The notes beneath the pieces are model-generated. The model was not told the origin of the DNA. It saw only the letters and a list, made by a program, of their open reading frames with translations, and did no database searches. This document shows positions 36,324-44,693 of a stretch of DNA of 64,000 nt, piece by piece. Every line of letters begins with the position of its first letter. Position 1 is the stretch's first letter. The DNA comes from Flectobacillus rivi (GTDB lineage Bacteria; Bacteroidota; Bacteroidia; Cytophagales; Spirosomataceae), in contig NZ_JASHIE010000017.1 of NCBI RefSeq assembly GCF_030056655.1, positions 1-64,000 on the forward strand. Reading direction: 5' to 3'. Both the position numbers and the translations under genes were made by a program.

Positions 36324-37259
36324 ATGAAATACTTCTTAACATTCCTGTTTTTAGGACTCTTATTTACTCGTTCATTGGCTCAAATATCTCAATATGAAGT
36401 GTTTTTTGCTCAATATCAAAATGAATTAGTCATTAGGAAATGGAAAGATGCTGGTATTACCCAATACTTACTGGTTAATCCAGAAAGCCTCAAAACACGC
36501 GTTCTGAACAATATTGAGGTGCAGTCGATGGAGTGGAGCAATGTGATAAATGCTTTTGAAAAAACACCTTATATTCATGATTGGCAATTTGAAAAGCATC
36601 GTGATTATGAGCTTCAAGACGCAGGAATTACAAAGGCAGATAGTACGCTCAAAGGTTTTAGTTTAACGATAGATTTATGTCCATCGAGCAAACCCTTGAC
36701 TAGAAGCTTTTTTCAAAATGTGATTAAAAGTTTTGAAATCAGTGAACGTCCTGTTCCTCTGACTATAACCATTACAGGCGTTTGGATGCAAAAACATCAA
36801 GATGACCTCAATTGGCTTAGGCAACAAGAAAAAGTAGGTAATTTACGTATTACGTGGGTCAACCACAGTTATACGCACCGTTACGACCCCAAATTGTCTC
36901 TTACTAATAACTTCTTGTTGGAACATGGTACCAATATCCTTTCGGAAGTATTATTGAATGAGCAAGCTATGTTATCCAATGGACTGGTTCCTTCTATTTA
37001 CTTTAGGTTTCCAGGTTTAGTGTCCGACAAAAGCATTTTCGATGAAGTTTTGGCTCTTGGGCTATTACCCCTCGGAAGCGATGCTTGGCTAGCCAAAGGC
37101 GAGTCTATCAGAAATGGAAGTGTGGTATTGGTTCATGCCAATGGTAATGAGCCTTTGGGATTAGCGCTTTTTCAAAAAATGCTTCGAAAAAATGAAGGAA
37201 ATATCAAAAGTAAAAAATGGCTTTTATGGGATATTTCCAATTTACTATCCAAAGAGTAA
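36324..37259 (+). CDS. Secreted NodB-like polysaccharide deacetylase
   Basis: This protein of about 311 residues starts at Met 36324 (MKYFLTFLFLG), giving a signal peptide. The CE4/NodB fold is recognised by LTIDLCPSSKP (catalytic Asp motif), the zinc-binding 'NHSYTHRYDP' (H-S-x-x-H) and YFRFPGLVSD (the RxPG motif). 'VVLVHANGNEP' stands in for the last motif, with the canonical HD replaced by HA. One catalytic position therefore looks altered. It may act on a carbohydrate outside the cytoplasm. It lies between two dehydrogenase genes, starting about 160 bp after one and ending 54 bp before the other. Confidence 0.75.
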   Translation: MKYFLTFLFLGLLFTRSLAQISQYEVFFAQYQNELVIRKWKDAGITQYLLVNPESLKTRVLNNIEVQSMEWSNVINAFEKTPYIHDWQFEKHRDYELQDAGITKADSTLKGFSLTIDLCPSSKPLTRSFFQNVIKSFEISERPVPLTITITGVWMQKHQDDLNWLRQQEKVGNLRITWVNHSYTHRYDPKLSLTNNFLLEHGTNILSEVLLNEQAMLSNGLVPSIYFRFPGLVSDKSIFDEVLALGLLPLGSDAWLAKGESIRNGSVVLVHANGNEPLGLALFQKMLRKNEGNIKSKKWLLWDISNLLSKE

Positions 37260-37313
37260 CCCTTTACAAAAACAATAATTAATTATATCCCCAAAAAACA
37301 AATCGATTAACTC

Positions 37314-38459
37314 ATGTCAAAAATCAAAGTAGGTGTCGTTGGTACAGGCTTTATTGGACCAGCTCACATCGAGGCCCTCAGAAGACTACCAAATGTAGAA
37401 GTAGTAGCACTTTGTGAAGTGAATATTGAATTAGCTACGGCTAAAGCTGCACAGTTAGGTATCGAACGCCCATGTACGTTTGACCAATTGTTAGCCATGG
37501 AAGACATCGCTTGTGTACATATCTGTACGCCAAACTTCTTGCACTATTCTCAATCAAAGGCCGCTTTGTTGGCAGGTAAGCACGTTGTTTGCGAAAAACC
37601 ATTGGCAAAAGACTTGCACGAAGCAGAAGAATTAGTAGCACTTGCTAAAGAAACAGGTTTGGTAAATGCTGTTCACTTCAACTTACGTTATTATCCATTG
37701 GTGCGCCAAATGAAAACGATGCGTGAGAAAGGTGATTTAGGAGAAATTTACTCAATCATTGGTTCATATCTACAAGACTGGTTGTTCTACAACACAGACT
37801 ATAACTGGCGCTTGGAGCCGGACAAATCTGGTGATTCTCGTGCTATTGCAGATATTGGCTCACACTTGATGGATATCATTGAGTATATCACTGGTTTGAA
37901 AACTGTTGAGGTTATGGCTGATTTCAATACAGTTCATAAAACTCGTAAGAAGCCATTAAAACCTGTAGAAACCTATTCAGGCAAAATGCTTCAACCAGAA
38001 GACTACGCTGATGTGACTATCACTACAGAAGATACTGCAAACGTATTGTTGCGTTTTGACAACGGTAACCGTGGTTCAGTGACAGTGTCGCAGGTATCTG
38101 CTGGTCGCAAAAACCAATTGAAATTGGAGATTTCTGGTTCAAACAAAACTTTTGCTTGGAACTCAGAAGCACCAAACGAATTGTGGTTGGGTAATCGTGA
38201 TGCAGCCAACCAAGTGTTGATGCGTGACCCATCGTTAGCGTATGCAGAAGCAAGAGATATCATGACATTCCCTGGTGGTCACAACGAAGGCTTCCCAGAT
38301 ACTTCAAAACAATTGTTTAAAGAAGTATATGCGGCTGTAGCTGCTGGCAAACAACCAGAAAATCCAACTTTCCCAACCTTTGCTGATGGTTACAGAGAAC
38401 TACTCATCTGTGAAAGAATCCTAGACAGTCACAGAAGCCAAAGCTGGACGAAGGTATAG
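37314..38459 (+). CDS. Gfo/Idh/MocA family sugar dehydrogenase (2)
   Basis: This 381-residue cytoplasmic protein has a Rossmann motif GVVGTGFIGPAHIEAL and the catalytic EKP motif in 'VVCEKPLAKDLHEAEELV'. The C-terminal domain has 'SRAIADIGSHLMDIIEYITG', the ordinary sugar-binding Asp-x-x-x-His pair. The C-terminal stretch 'GYRELLICERILDSHRSQSW' is that of the whole family. The two dehydrogenases differ clearly in sequence, so they probably act at different steps. The stop is followed by a terminator, then by a defence-type gene. Confidence 0.9.
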   Translation: MSKIKVGVVGTGFIGPAHIEALRRLPNVEVVALCEVNIELATAKAAQLGIERPCTFDQLLAMEDIACVHICTPNFLHYSQSKAALLAGKHVVCEKPLAKDLHEAEELVALAKETGLVNAVHFNLRYYPLVRQMKTMREKGDLGEIYSIIGSYLQDWLFYNTDYNWRLEPDKSGDSRAIADIGSHLMDIIEYITGLKTVEVMADFNTVHKTRKKPLKPVETYSGKMLQPEDYADVTITTEDTANVLLRFDNGNRGSVTVSQVSAGRKNQLKLEISGSNKTFAWNSEAPNELWLGNRDAANQVLMRDPSLAYAEARDIMTFPGGHNEGFPDTSKQLFKEVYAAVAAGKQPENPTFPTFADGYRELLICERILDSHRSQSWTKV

Positions 38460-38463
38460 TATT

Positions 38464-38482
38464 TAGTGAATGAGTGATTGAG
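38464..38482. repeat. Dispersed intergenic repeat copy
   Basis: TTAGTGAATGAGTGATTGA matches words found at 7746, 23030, 49675 and 63490 (both orientations). It sits at the boundary where the defence-type gene is inserted. Confidence 0.45.
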
Positions 38483-38488
38483 ATCAAA

Positions 38489-38528
38489 AAATGATGAACA
38501 AGGTGTATATTTGTTCATCATTTTTTTT
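38489..38528 (+). terminator. Terminator between dehydrogenase and the defence gene
   Basis: The stem AAATGATGAACAA/TTGTTCATCATTT has a 9-nt loop and a T-run. It should stop operon transcription here, so the next gene probably has its own promoter or gets read-through only. Confidence 0.82.
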
Positions 38529-38552
38529 AAAAAATTGTGAATCAATTCAAAT

Positions 38553-40196
38553 ATGAAAATCAAGAGCGTTCAACTGAAAAACTTCAAACGATTTACGGAT
38601 TTAAGAATAGAGAATATTCCTGAAGAAACTAAGTTAGTTTTACTGATTGGAACAAATGGCTCTGGTAAGTCTTCTGTTTTTGATGGTTTTAGGTATTCAA
38701 CCTTTGTTGCTAATAGCAGTGCAAAGAACGATGCCTATCTGCTCAAACCAGAAACCACTAAGGAATACTACAGAAAACAGGTTGAGGTGACTACTGAATG
38801 TACTATTAAAATATATCATAATGAAGAAATACACAGATTAGAACAGTATCAATTAGAATCTCTTAATCCCGATGCTTTTGATTTACGTAAAAAATTTATT
38901 GGTAGAAGTAGTAGTAGGATTATTCCCAAAATCATCAATCAAGCGGATTTAGCAGAAATAAATAAGGATGCTGATGCTCCCGCATTGTATATTGACAATG
39001 ATACTCGTTTCATCAACGATGTTTTCTCCTATATTCAACAAATCAATAAAGCATTAAGAGAACCTGCTTTTAGAGGAGAATCAGCCAATACGTTTGAAAT
39101 ATTTCAGGAGTTCATAGCACCTCTGAATTCTTCATTAAGTACGATTTTTGGAGATGATACCGCAATATCGTTGAAAATTGTTGAATTTGAAGATGCATCT
39201 CCGTCGAAACCTGCCAAACTAATTTTTCAAAAAGGGAACTCTAAAATCAATTATGATTTACTAAGTCATGGAGAAAAGCAGGTAATTATACTTTTACTCA
39301 ATTTTATTGTCAGGAAAAAACAATACGAAGATGCTATTATATACATCGACGAAATGGATTGTCACTTAAATACTTCTTTGCAAGAAACACTCCTAAAAGA
39401 AATTGTTGAAAAATGGATTCCTGATAGTTCGCAGTTATGGACTGCATCGCACGCGCTTGGTTTTATCGACTATGCTCGAAAAACGGATAATGCGGTGATT
39501 TTAGACTTTGATTCTTTAAATTTTGATGCTCCTCAAACCATCGTTCCGCAATCGAAGGAGGTATTAGATGTTTATGACTTAGCGATTCCCAAAAGCATTT
39601 TATCTCAATTATTTAGCGATAAAAAAATTGTTTTTTGCGAAAATAAAAATGATGAATACTACAATTTAATGGGGATAGATAAGACCTTATTTGTTGGAGT
39701 AAAAGATTCACGTGATGTGTTTTTACAGATCAAAAATGATAAAACTAAATTTTCACTTCGAGATAGAGATTTTCTTAGTGACGGAGAAATACAGATCATT
39801 CAAGGAGAATATCCCAATCATCGTATTTTAAAGTATTATGACTTTGAAAACTATCTCTATCATCCTGATAATATTGCAGCGTTGGGTCTTGCAGGTTTTG
39901 ATAAAAATGAATATCAAGCAGAAATACTGAGGCAGAAAAAAGCAAAAGTTCATTACATTTTGCCCAAAGTTGAATCAGCCAGAAAAACGTATGAAGAATT
40001 TAAAACTGGCCTCAAACCCGAAAGTACTAATAGTATTGTAGATGATTTTGTCAGTGATGAGTTTGAACGTTTTTATAAGTTTTTTGATATGAAAGAACAG
40101 TTTAATCGTACATCTCTTGCTCCATTCAATCTGACAACCCAACGATTAGCTAGTACCAACTGGTTTAAATCTCAAATAGAACAACTATTAACATAA
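38553..40196 (+). CDS. Fused AAA ATPase-DUF4435 protein (PARIS-like defence protein)
   Basis: This 547-residue protein has an ABC/SMC-type ATPase in its first two thirds. It carries Walker A GTNGSGKSS (33-41), signature LSHGEKQ (about 234), Walker B AIIYIDEMD (about 260-268) and an H-loop TASH (about 296). From about 355 on lies a TOPRIM-like/DUF4435 domain: IVFCENKNDEYYNLMG (the E-x-x-x-D start), SLRDRDF (the Asp-x-Asp pair, about 402) and YYDFENYLYHP. In PARIS, AriA (ATPase) and AriB (DUF4435) are the two parts; here they look fused. OLD-type nuclease is the alternative reading. The stop is 4 bp before the isomerase ATG. The gene is visibly more A/T-rich than the sugar genes around it, suggesting transfer. 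Confidence 0.78.
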   Translation: MKIKSVQLKNFKRFTDLRIENIPEETKLVLLIGTNGSGKSSVFDGFRYSTFVANSSAKNDAYLLKPETTKEYYRKQVEVTTECTIKIYHNEEIHRLEQYQLESLNPDAFDLRKKFIGRSSSRIIPKIINQADLAEINKDADAPALYIDNDTRFINDVFSYIQQINKALREPAFRGESANTFEIFQEFIAPLNSSLSTIFGDDTAISLKIVEFEDASPSKPAKLIFQKGNSKINYDLLSHGEKQVIILLLNFIVRKKQYEDAIIYIDEMDCHLNTSLQETLLKEIVEKWIPDSSQLWTASHALGFIDYARKTDNAVILDFDSLNFDAPQTIVPQSKEVLDVYDLAIPKSILSQLFSDKKIVFCENKNDEYYNLMGIDKTLFVGVKDSRDVFLQIKNDKTKFSLRDRDFLSDGEIQIIQGEYPNHRILKYYDFENYLYHPDNIAALGLAGFDKNEYQAEILRQKKAKVHYILPKVESARKTYEEFKTGLKPESTNSIVDDFVSDEFERFYKFFDMKEQFNRTSLAPFNLTTQRLASTNWFKSQIEQLLT

Positions 40197-40200
40197 CAAC

Positions 40201-41253
40201 ATGAAAACAATCAAAGGACCTGCTATATTTTTAGCACAATTTTTAGATAATGCTGAGCCTTTCAACTCACTTGATTCTATTACTTCGTGGGTAGCTGATT
40301 TAGGTTACAAAGGTGTACAGATTCCTACTTGGGATGCTCGTGCGATTGACCTCCAATTGGCTGCGGAGTCAAAAACATATTGCGACGAATTGAAAGGTAA
40401 ATTAGCTGATAAAGGTGTCCAAATCACTGAATTGTCAACGCACTTACAAGGTCAGTTAGTGGCAGTGAATCCTGCTTACGACGTGATGTTTGATGGTTTT
40501 GCGCCAGATTCAGTAAAAGGTAATCCAAAAGCTCGTACCGAATGGGCTGTGCAACAATTGAAATGGGCAGCGCAAGCTTCGCAAAACCTTGGTTTGAATG
40601 CTCACGCTACATTCTCGGGTGCTTTGATGTGGCATACGGTATATCCTTGGCCACAACGTCCAGCTGGTTTGGTAGAACAAGGCTTTACCGAATTGGCTAA
40701 CCGTTGGTTACCAATTTTGAATGCTTTCGATGAAGCTGGTGTTGACCTTTGCTATGAAATTCACCCTGGTGAAGATTTGCATGATGGTGTTACATTCGAA
40801 ATGTTCTTAGAAAAAGTAGGAGGTCACAAACGTGCTAACTTGCTTTATGACCCATCTCACTTTGTATTGCAATGCCTTGACTACTTACAATACATCGATT
40901 TCTACCATGAGCGTATCAAAATGTTCCACGTAAAAGATGCTGAGTTTAACCCAACAGGTAAGCAAGGTGTATATGGTGGTTATCAATCATGGGTAAATCG
41001 TGCGGGTCGTTTCCGTTCATTGGGCGATGGACAGGTAGACTTTGGTTCGGTATTCTCTAAATTAACACAATATGGTTACGATGGTTGGGCTGTATTGGAA
41101 TGGGAATGTGCTATCAAAGATCCAGTTCAAGGTGCAACGGAAGGAGCTCCATTCATTGATTCTCACATTATCCAAGCTACATCAAAAGTATTTGATGACT
41201 TTGCAGGTGGCGGTGCTGATATTGAATTGAATAAGAAGATTTTGGGAATTTAA
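40201..41253 (+). CDS. TIM-barrel sugar phosphate isomerase/epimerase
   Basis: This 350-residue protein of the AP-endonuclease-2/xylose isomerase-like superfamily (PF01261) has no signal peptide. Metal-binding residues are in GVDLCYEIHPGEDLHD (Glu), NLLYDPSHFVLQ (Asp/His), FHVKDAEF (His/Asp) and WAVLEWECAIKDP (Glu). Such enzymes usually sit with Gfo/Idh/MocA dehydrogenases and isomerise or epimerise keto-sugars or aldoses. Here it must be separated from its operon partners by the defence gene. Its ATG is only 4 bp after that gene's stop, so translation may be coupled. It ends in a bidirectional terminator. Confidence 0.9.
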   Translation: MKTIKGPAIFLAQFLDNAEPFNSLDSITSWVADLGYKGVQIPTWDARAIDLQLAAESKTYCDELKGKLADKGVQITELSTHLQGQLVAVNPAYDVMFDGFAPDSVKGNPKARTEWAVQQLKWAAQASQNLGLNAHATFSGALMWHTVYPWPQRPAGLVEQGFTELANRWLPILNAFDEAGVDLCYEIHPGEDLHDGVTFEMFLEKVGGHKRANLLYDPSHFVLQCLDYLQYIDFYHERIKMFHVKDAEFNPTGKQGVYGGYQSWVNRAGRFRSLGDGQVDFGSVFSKLTQYGYDGWAVLEWECAIKDPVQGATEGAPFIDSHIIQATSKVFDDFAGGGADIELNKKILGI

Positions 41254-41266
41254 TTTGATTTGGGAT

Positions 41267-41316
41267 TTTATAAAAGAAAACCTCATAAGCTTGCTTATGA
41301 GGTTTTCTTTTATAAA
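41267..41316. terminator. Bidirectional terminator overlapping the HNH stop
   Basis: A stem of about 22 bp (TTTATAAAAGAAAACCTCAT arm) has a short GCTTGC loop. It serves the isomerase on the + strand. The 3' end of the minus-strand HNH gene (TAA at 41310-41312) lies inside it. Confidence 0.85.
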
Positions 41317-42017
41317 TCATTGGTAGTTCTTGGTTGTAATTGTAATGTGTTATCGAAACAATTGGTATTAAGCAAATGAAATTCTTTACGCTGAATCAAA
41401 TCAGTTCTGATAAGAGGAATGTCTTCAAAAACCTTTAGCCAAATAGAAAAGAAACCCGATTGTACAGCCAAATCCACAATAGCATTAACTGATTGATTCA
41501 TCCCTGATTGATATTCTAAACGTCTATCAATAGCCATTTTATAAGCTTTTAACTTTTCGATCCAGCGAGTATCAGCACTTCCATCGCTTGTAGCTTCTTT
41601 TCTTAAGCCATAGAGTTCAATCAAATTATTCGCTCTCTTTTTTTGTATTCGGGTTAAAGAATCAGATGGCTTGATATGTGGAAAAATTTGTTCATAATCA
41701 AATACTAACAGCGTATTGTTCAAATGAGGCCAAAAATAGTTTTCCTTATATTTTTTAGGAATTGTAGCTAGTTTGTGAGAATTACAATAAGGACATATCA
41801 ATAGAAAATTACTCCAATGACTTTTTAGTTGTGGATAAGACTCTTGGGGTTTTATATGTTCAATTGCAAACCCGCTGTTCATTTTCATTTCACATAAATG
41901 ACAATAAAGTCCAGTTCTTTGCTTCAAAATGGATATAGCTTTCGTCCAGTCATTAAAAACTTTCTTTTTTGTGCTATTATTTTTAGTTGGCCATGTACCT
42001 TTATTAATCGGTCTCAT
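41310..42017 (-). CDS. ptuB: HNH endonuclease of Septu (PtuB) type
   Basis: This 235-residue protein has an HNH/beta-beta-alpha-metal site: Cys39-x-x-Cys42, EHIKP (His54 as catalytic base), Asn70, Cys75-x-x-Cys78 and His81. This is the layout of PtuB-like nucleases, with a zinc-stabilised Cys4. After it, residues 85-235 are helical and of unknown detail. It overlaps by 14 bp the ATPase gene upstream, as in ATPase-HNH pairs of the Septu antiphage system. No reverse transcriptase or retron RNA was seen. The assignment to Septu rests on the pair, not on a search. Confidence 0.75.
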   Translation of the reverse strand: MRPINKGTWPTKNNSTKKKVFNDWTKAISILKQRTGLYCHLCEMKMNSGFAIEHIKPQESYPQLKSHWSNFLLICPYCNSHKLATIPKKYKENYFWPHLNNTLLVFDYEQIFPHIKPSDSLTRIQKKRANNLIELYGLRKEATSDGSADTRWIEKLKAYKMAIDRRLEYQSGMNQSVNAIVDLAVQSGFFSIWLKVFEDIPLIRTDLIQRKEFHLLNTNCFDNTLQLQPRTTNDL

Positions 42018-43293
42018 TCTCTTCTTTTGCTTCTAAATATGCTTTATAAATAGGGTCGTTCACTTCGTCTTTTATAATTTTACCTATCAGAGAACTAATA
42101 TTTTGGTAATCATCTAGCGTTAATTTTTTGTTATCATTATTTATCTCCTCTAATGCCGTTTTCGCTCTTTGGTATCTATTTTCAAAATCATCGCTTCTGA
42201 TGTTCTCAACCCCCATAATATCAGTAACTACTTTATTTAGGGGTAATTCATCTGGAATCTGTGTCAGCTCAGGCTTATCTAAATTGATCAGTTCATTAGC
42301 ACCTAAACTCTGAACAATAAATGGGGAGTGAGTTGTGGCTACAAACTGAATATGAGGAAACGCATTTTTTAGGTCAGCGATAACATGTCTTTGCCAAGTT
42401 GGGTGCAAATGCAAATCAAGTTCATCTATCATTACAATACCTCTTGATTTTATAACCGCTTTATCATCTAAGAATCCATTAAGAATAACACATCTATAGG
42501 CCAGTTCTGCTACCATTTCTGTAAATGAGCGAATTCCATCACTATGAAGTTCTAAGGGTAATAAATCAGAAGTATAGTCATCAATTTGAACTTTTATCCA
42601 AAGTTTTCCTGCTTGTTCTTCAATCTCTGTAATGTAAGGATTTGCTTTTTTTATAGTATCAAAAAAGGCTTGCTTAGTATTGGAATACTCACGATTACTT
42701 TTTCTTAAAAAATCGTAGGAGCTTAGCCAATCTTCGTATTTAAAGGTTGTTGCCTTCATTTCTATCCAGTCCTGATAGCCTTCTTTGAAAATTTGTCTTC
42801 CTGTTCTCGATTCTCTATTTCTACCTGCTCCATGTATTCTTGAGGTTCCGAAAAATGCTATGACAGGTAACTCCACATTATCATTTTCTTGCAGAACTAT
42901 TTGATGATATTTCTCTTTGCCAATTTTTCTTACGTTTCCAACATCGGCATCACTTGATGTTGTACTCTTGCTATCCTCAAGTATCTGCCTCTTCCAAATG
43001 ATAGTATCTTTTATTTTTCCTTCAAAATATCCTTCTGCTTCAATTTTCACAGGCTTTTGAGGAACTAAGAATTTTCCTAAATCTTTAAGTCTAATATCAG
43101 ATTCTATAATATGCCTCTTTTTTACTTCAGAAATACCTAGGAAAAAGGCACCGCAAGCTACTCTAAGCCCCAAAAGAATACTAGATTTTCCCTTACCGTT
43201 AACACCGATTATTACTGTAAAGTCAGGGTCAAGTTTAAATGTACCCTCTTCTATATTTCTAAAGTTCTTAAGTGTCAATCTCGTTATATTCAT
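42004..43293 (-). CDS. ptuA: ATPase of Septu (PtuA) type
   Basis: This 429-residue ABC-type AAA ATPase has Walker A GVNGKGKSS (30-38). The signature-type loop reads LELHSDGIRSF. Walker B is IVMIDELDLHLHPTW (the typical D-E-L-D-L-H-L-H-P of PtuA/RecF-like proteins), followed by the H-loop ATTHSPFIVQSL. The middle has coiled or helical segments. It is upstream of the HNH gene on the same strand and overlaps it by 14 bp. In Septu, PtuA forms a complex that activates PtuB to cut nucleic acid. It is A/T-rich compared with nearby housekeeping genes. An unrelated AAA-HNH pair is possible. Confidence 0.75.
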   Translation of the reverse strand: MNITRLTLKNFRNIEEGTFKLDPDFTVIIGVNGKGKSSILLGLRVACGAFFLGISEVKKRHIIESDIRLKDLGKFLVPQKPVKIEAEGYFEGKIKDTIIWKRQILEDSKSTTSSDADVGNVRKIGKEKYHQIVLQENDNVELPVIAFFGTSRIHGAGRNRESRTGRQIFKEGYQDWIEMKATTFKYEDWLSSYDFLRKSNREYSNTKQAFFDTIKKANPYITEIEEQAGKLWIKVQIDDYTSDLLPLELHSDGIRSFTEMVAELAYRCVILNGFLDDKAVIKSRGIVMIDELDLHLHPTWQRHVIADLKNAFPHIQFVATTHSPFIVQSLGANELINLDKPELTQIPDELPLNKVVTDIMGVENIRSDDFENRYQRAKTALEEINNDNKKLTLDDYQNISSLIGKIIKDEVNDPIYKAYLEAKEENETD

Positions 43294-43501
43294 AATTCTT
43301 TCCGTTCAAAATGGTATTGCAATTTATATATTTTCTTAACTCTCTCAATCGTATTTCTATTTGAATACAATTTATGTTATTTTTTATATATGATTTTAAA
43401 CATCTTAGATAGAATATCCGTCTCTTTGTATTATTATTTTTGATAAAATAAAGGTATATTTATTGCTAAATTATCAGACATTATTGATAATTATTACCAA
43501 A

Positions 43502-43945
43502 ATGAAAAATATGCAACTATTCCAATCCGACCAAGAGGTCGAAACATTAATCGAAAAATTCAACACTTGCTGTTTGCCTGCGGAGGCTTGGACACATGAA
43601 GCACATTTGGCGATGGGCGTTTGGTATTTGCGACAATACACGCTTACTCAGGCAATGTTATTGGTGCGCCAGCGAATTATTCTATTCAATAGCTCTGTTG
43701 GTGGCCCCGTGGGTTTTGAACGAGGATATCACGAAACACTTACATGGTTTTGGCTTAAAACAATTGATGCCTTTCTCAATGAGTATGGACGTGAAAAAGC
43801 CCTATTCGATACCTGCAACGCATTTCTCGAAAGTCCGCGAGCCGATCGTAATAGGGCTTTGTTATTTTATCAAAAAGAAGAAGTAATGTCGTTAGAAGCC
43901 AGAGCTATGTTGGTATATCCTACCAATATTTCCCACCCTTGGTAA
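43502..43945 (+). CDS. Hypothetical cytoplasmic protein
   Basis: This protein of about 147 residues starts at ATG 43502 (MKNMQLFQSDQEVETLIEKF). It is helical, with a conserved-looking WTHEAHLAMGVWYLRQY segment and 'VGGPVGFERGYHETLTWFWL', rich in His, Trp and Glu, which could bind a metal. I do not recognise a named family. The last 26 bp overlap tail-to-tail with the glycosyltransferase gene on the other strand. No signal peptide or membrane helix is present. Confidence 0.6.
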   Translation: MKNMQLFQSDQEVETLIEKFNTCCLPAEAWTHEAHLAMGVWYLRQYTLTQAMLLVRQRIILFNSSVGGPVGFERGYHETLTWFWLKTIDAFLNEYGREKALFDTCNAFLESPRADRNRALLFYQKEEVMSLEARAMLVYPTNISHPW

Positions 43946-44684
43946 TAATCAGTTTGATACCTCTAAAAAGGATTTGAACATGTGCCCCAATCGCTCCAAA
44001 CACACCAAAATGCTTTTGTAATACTTTATAACGGTCAATTAGTGAACGTTTGAGCTGTTTATTCGAAATTCCTCCTGTTAAGTATTTTGCTACAACAAAA
44101 TCCAAATAAACCACTTGTTGGGCTTTTTTAAGACACGTAATTTCCCAATCTACATCAGCACTTAAGTTTTCTTGCCAGTACACAGGTGCTACTCTTTTGC
44201 TAGCAATAAATGATTGATGACACACGAGCATTCCCAAATTCATATCTTGCCATTGGAGGTTTTTGGGCAACCTATGCGGTGTTATCACCGAGCGTAATCC
44301 TTGTATTTCCCCCTCATTATTGACAAAATAGGTATCACCATATAGCACATCAGTTTCTGGAGTAATCTGTTGATATATTTTTTCAACTACTGAAGGGTCA
44401 TTAATTTCATCTCCTGCGTTGACAAACCACACAAAATCACCCGTTGCCATTCGTTGTCCTTTATTCATCGCATCATAGAGCCCTTTATCTGGTTCCGATA
44501 CTAGTAAGTCAACTCGGGCACGATACTTTTCTGCTATGGTAAGCGTACCATCTTTTGACTTTCCATCAATGATAATATATTCAAAATCTTGGCAGGTTTG
44601 CGCCAAGATACTTTTGATAGTTCGTTCCAGAAATGCCTCGGCATTGTAGGTAATGGTTATTATTGATATTTTTCTCACAATCAA
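43920..44684 (-). CDS. GT2-family glycosyltransferase
   Basis: This 254-residue protein has the GT-A fold of family 2. The N-terminus reads ISIITITYNAEAFLERTIKS, then 'EYIIIDGKSKDGTL' for the nucleotide site, and 'WFVNAGDEI' (DxD-like acidic motif, here GDE). It is in the cytoplasm, possibly membrane-associated. Linked by a 9-bp gap to an upstream GT4 gene, it probably builds a surface polysaccharide or an O-unit. No flippase or polymerase gene is nearby. Confidence 0.88.
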   Translation of the reverse strand: MIVRKISIITITYNAEAFLERTIKSILAQTCQDFEYIIIDGKSKDGTLTIAEKYRARVDLLVSEPDKGLYDAMNKGQRMATGDFVWFVNAGDEINDPSVVEKIYQQITPETDVLYGDTYFVNNEGEIQGLRSVITPHRLPKNLQWQDMNLGMLVCHQSFIASKRVAPVYWQENLSADVDWEITCLKKAQQVVYLDFVVAKYLTGGISNKQLKRSLIDRYKVLQKHFGVFGAIGAHVQILFRGIKLIITKGGKYW

Positions 44685-44693
44685 AAAACGTAT

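Noticed and set aside
41310..43293. Retron with Septu effectors
   Set aside because: No reverse transcriptase gene or msr/msd-like RNA structure is visible on either side.
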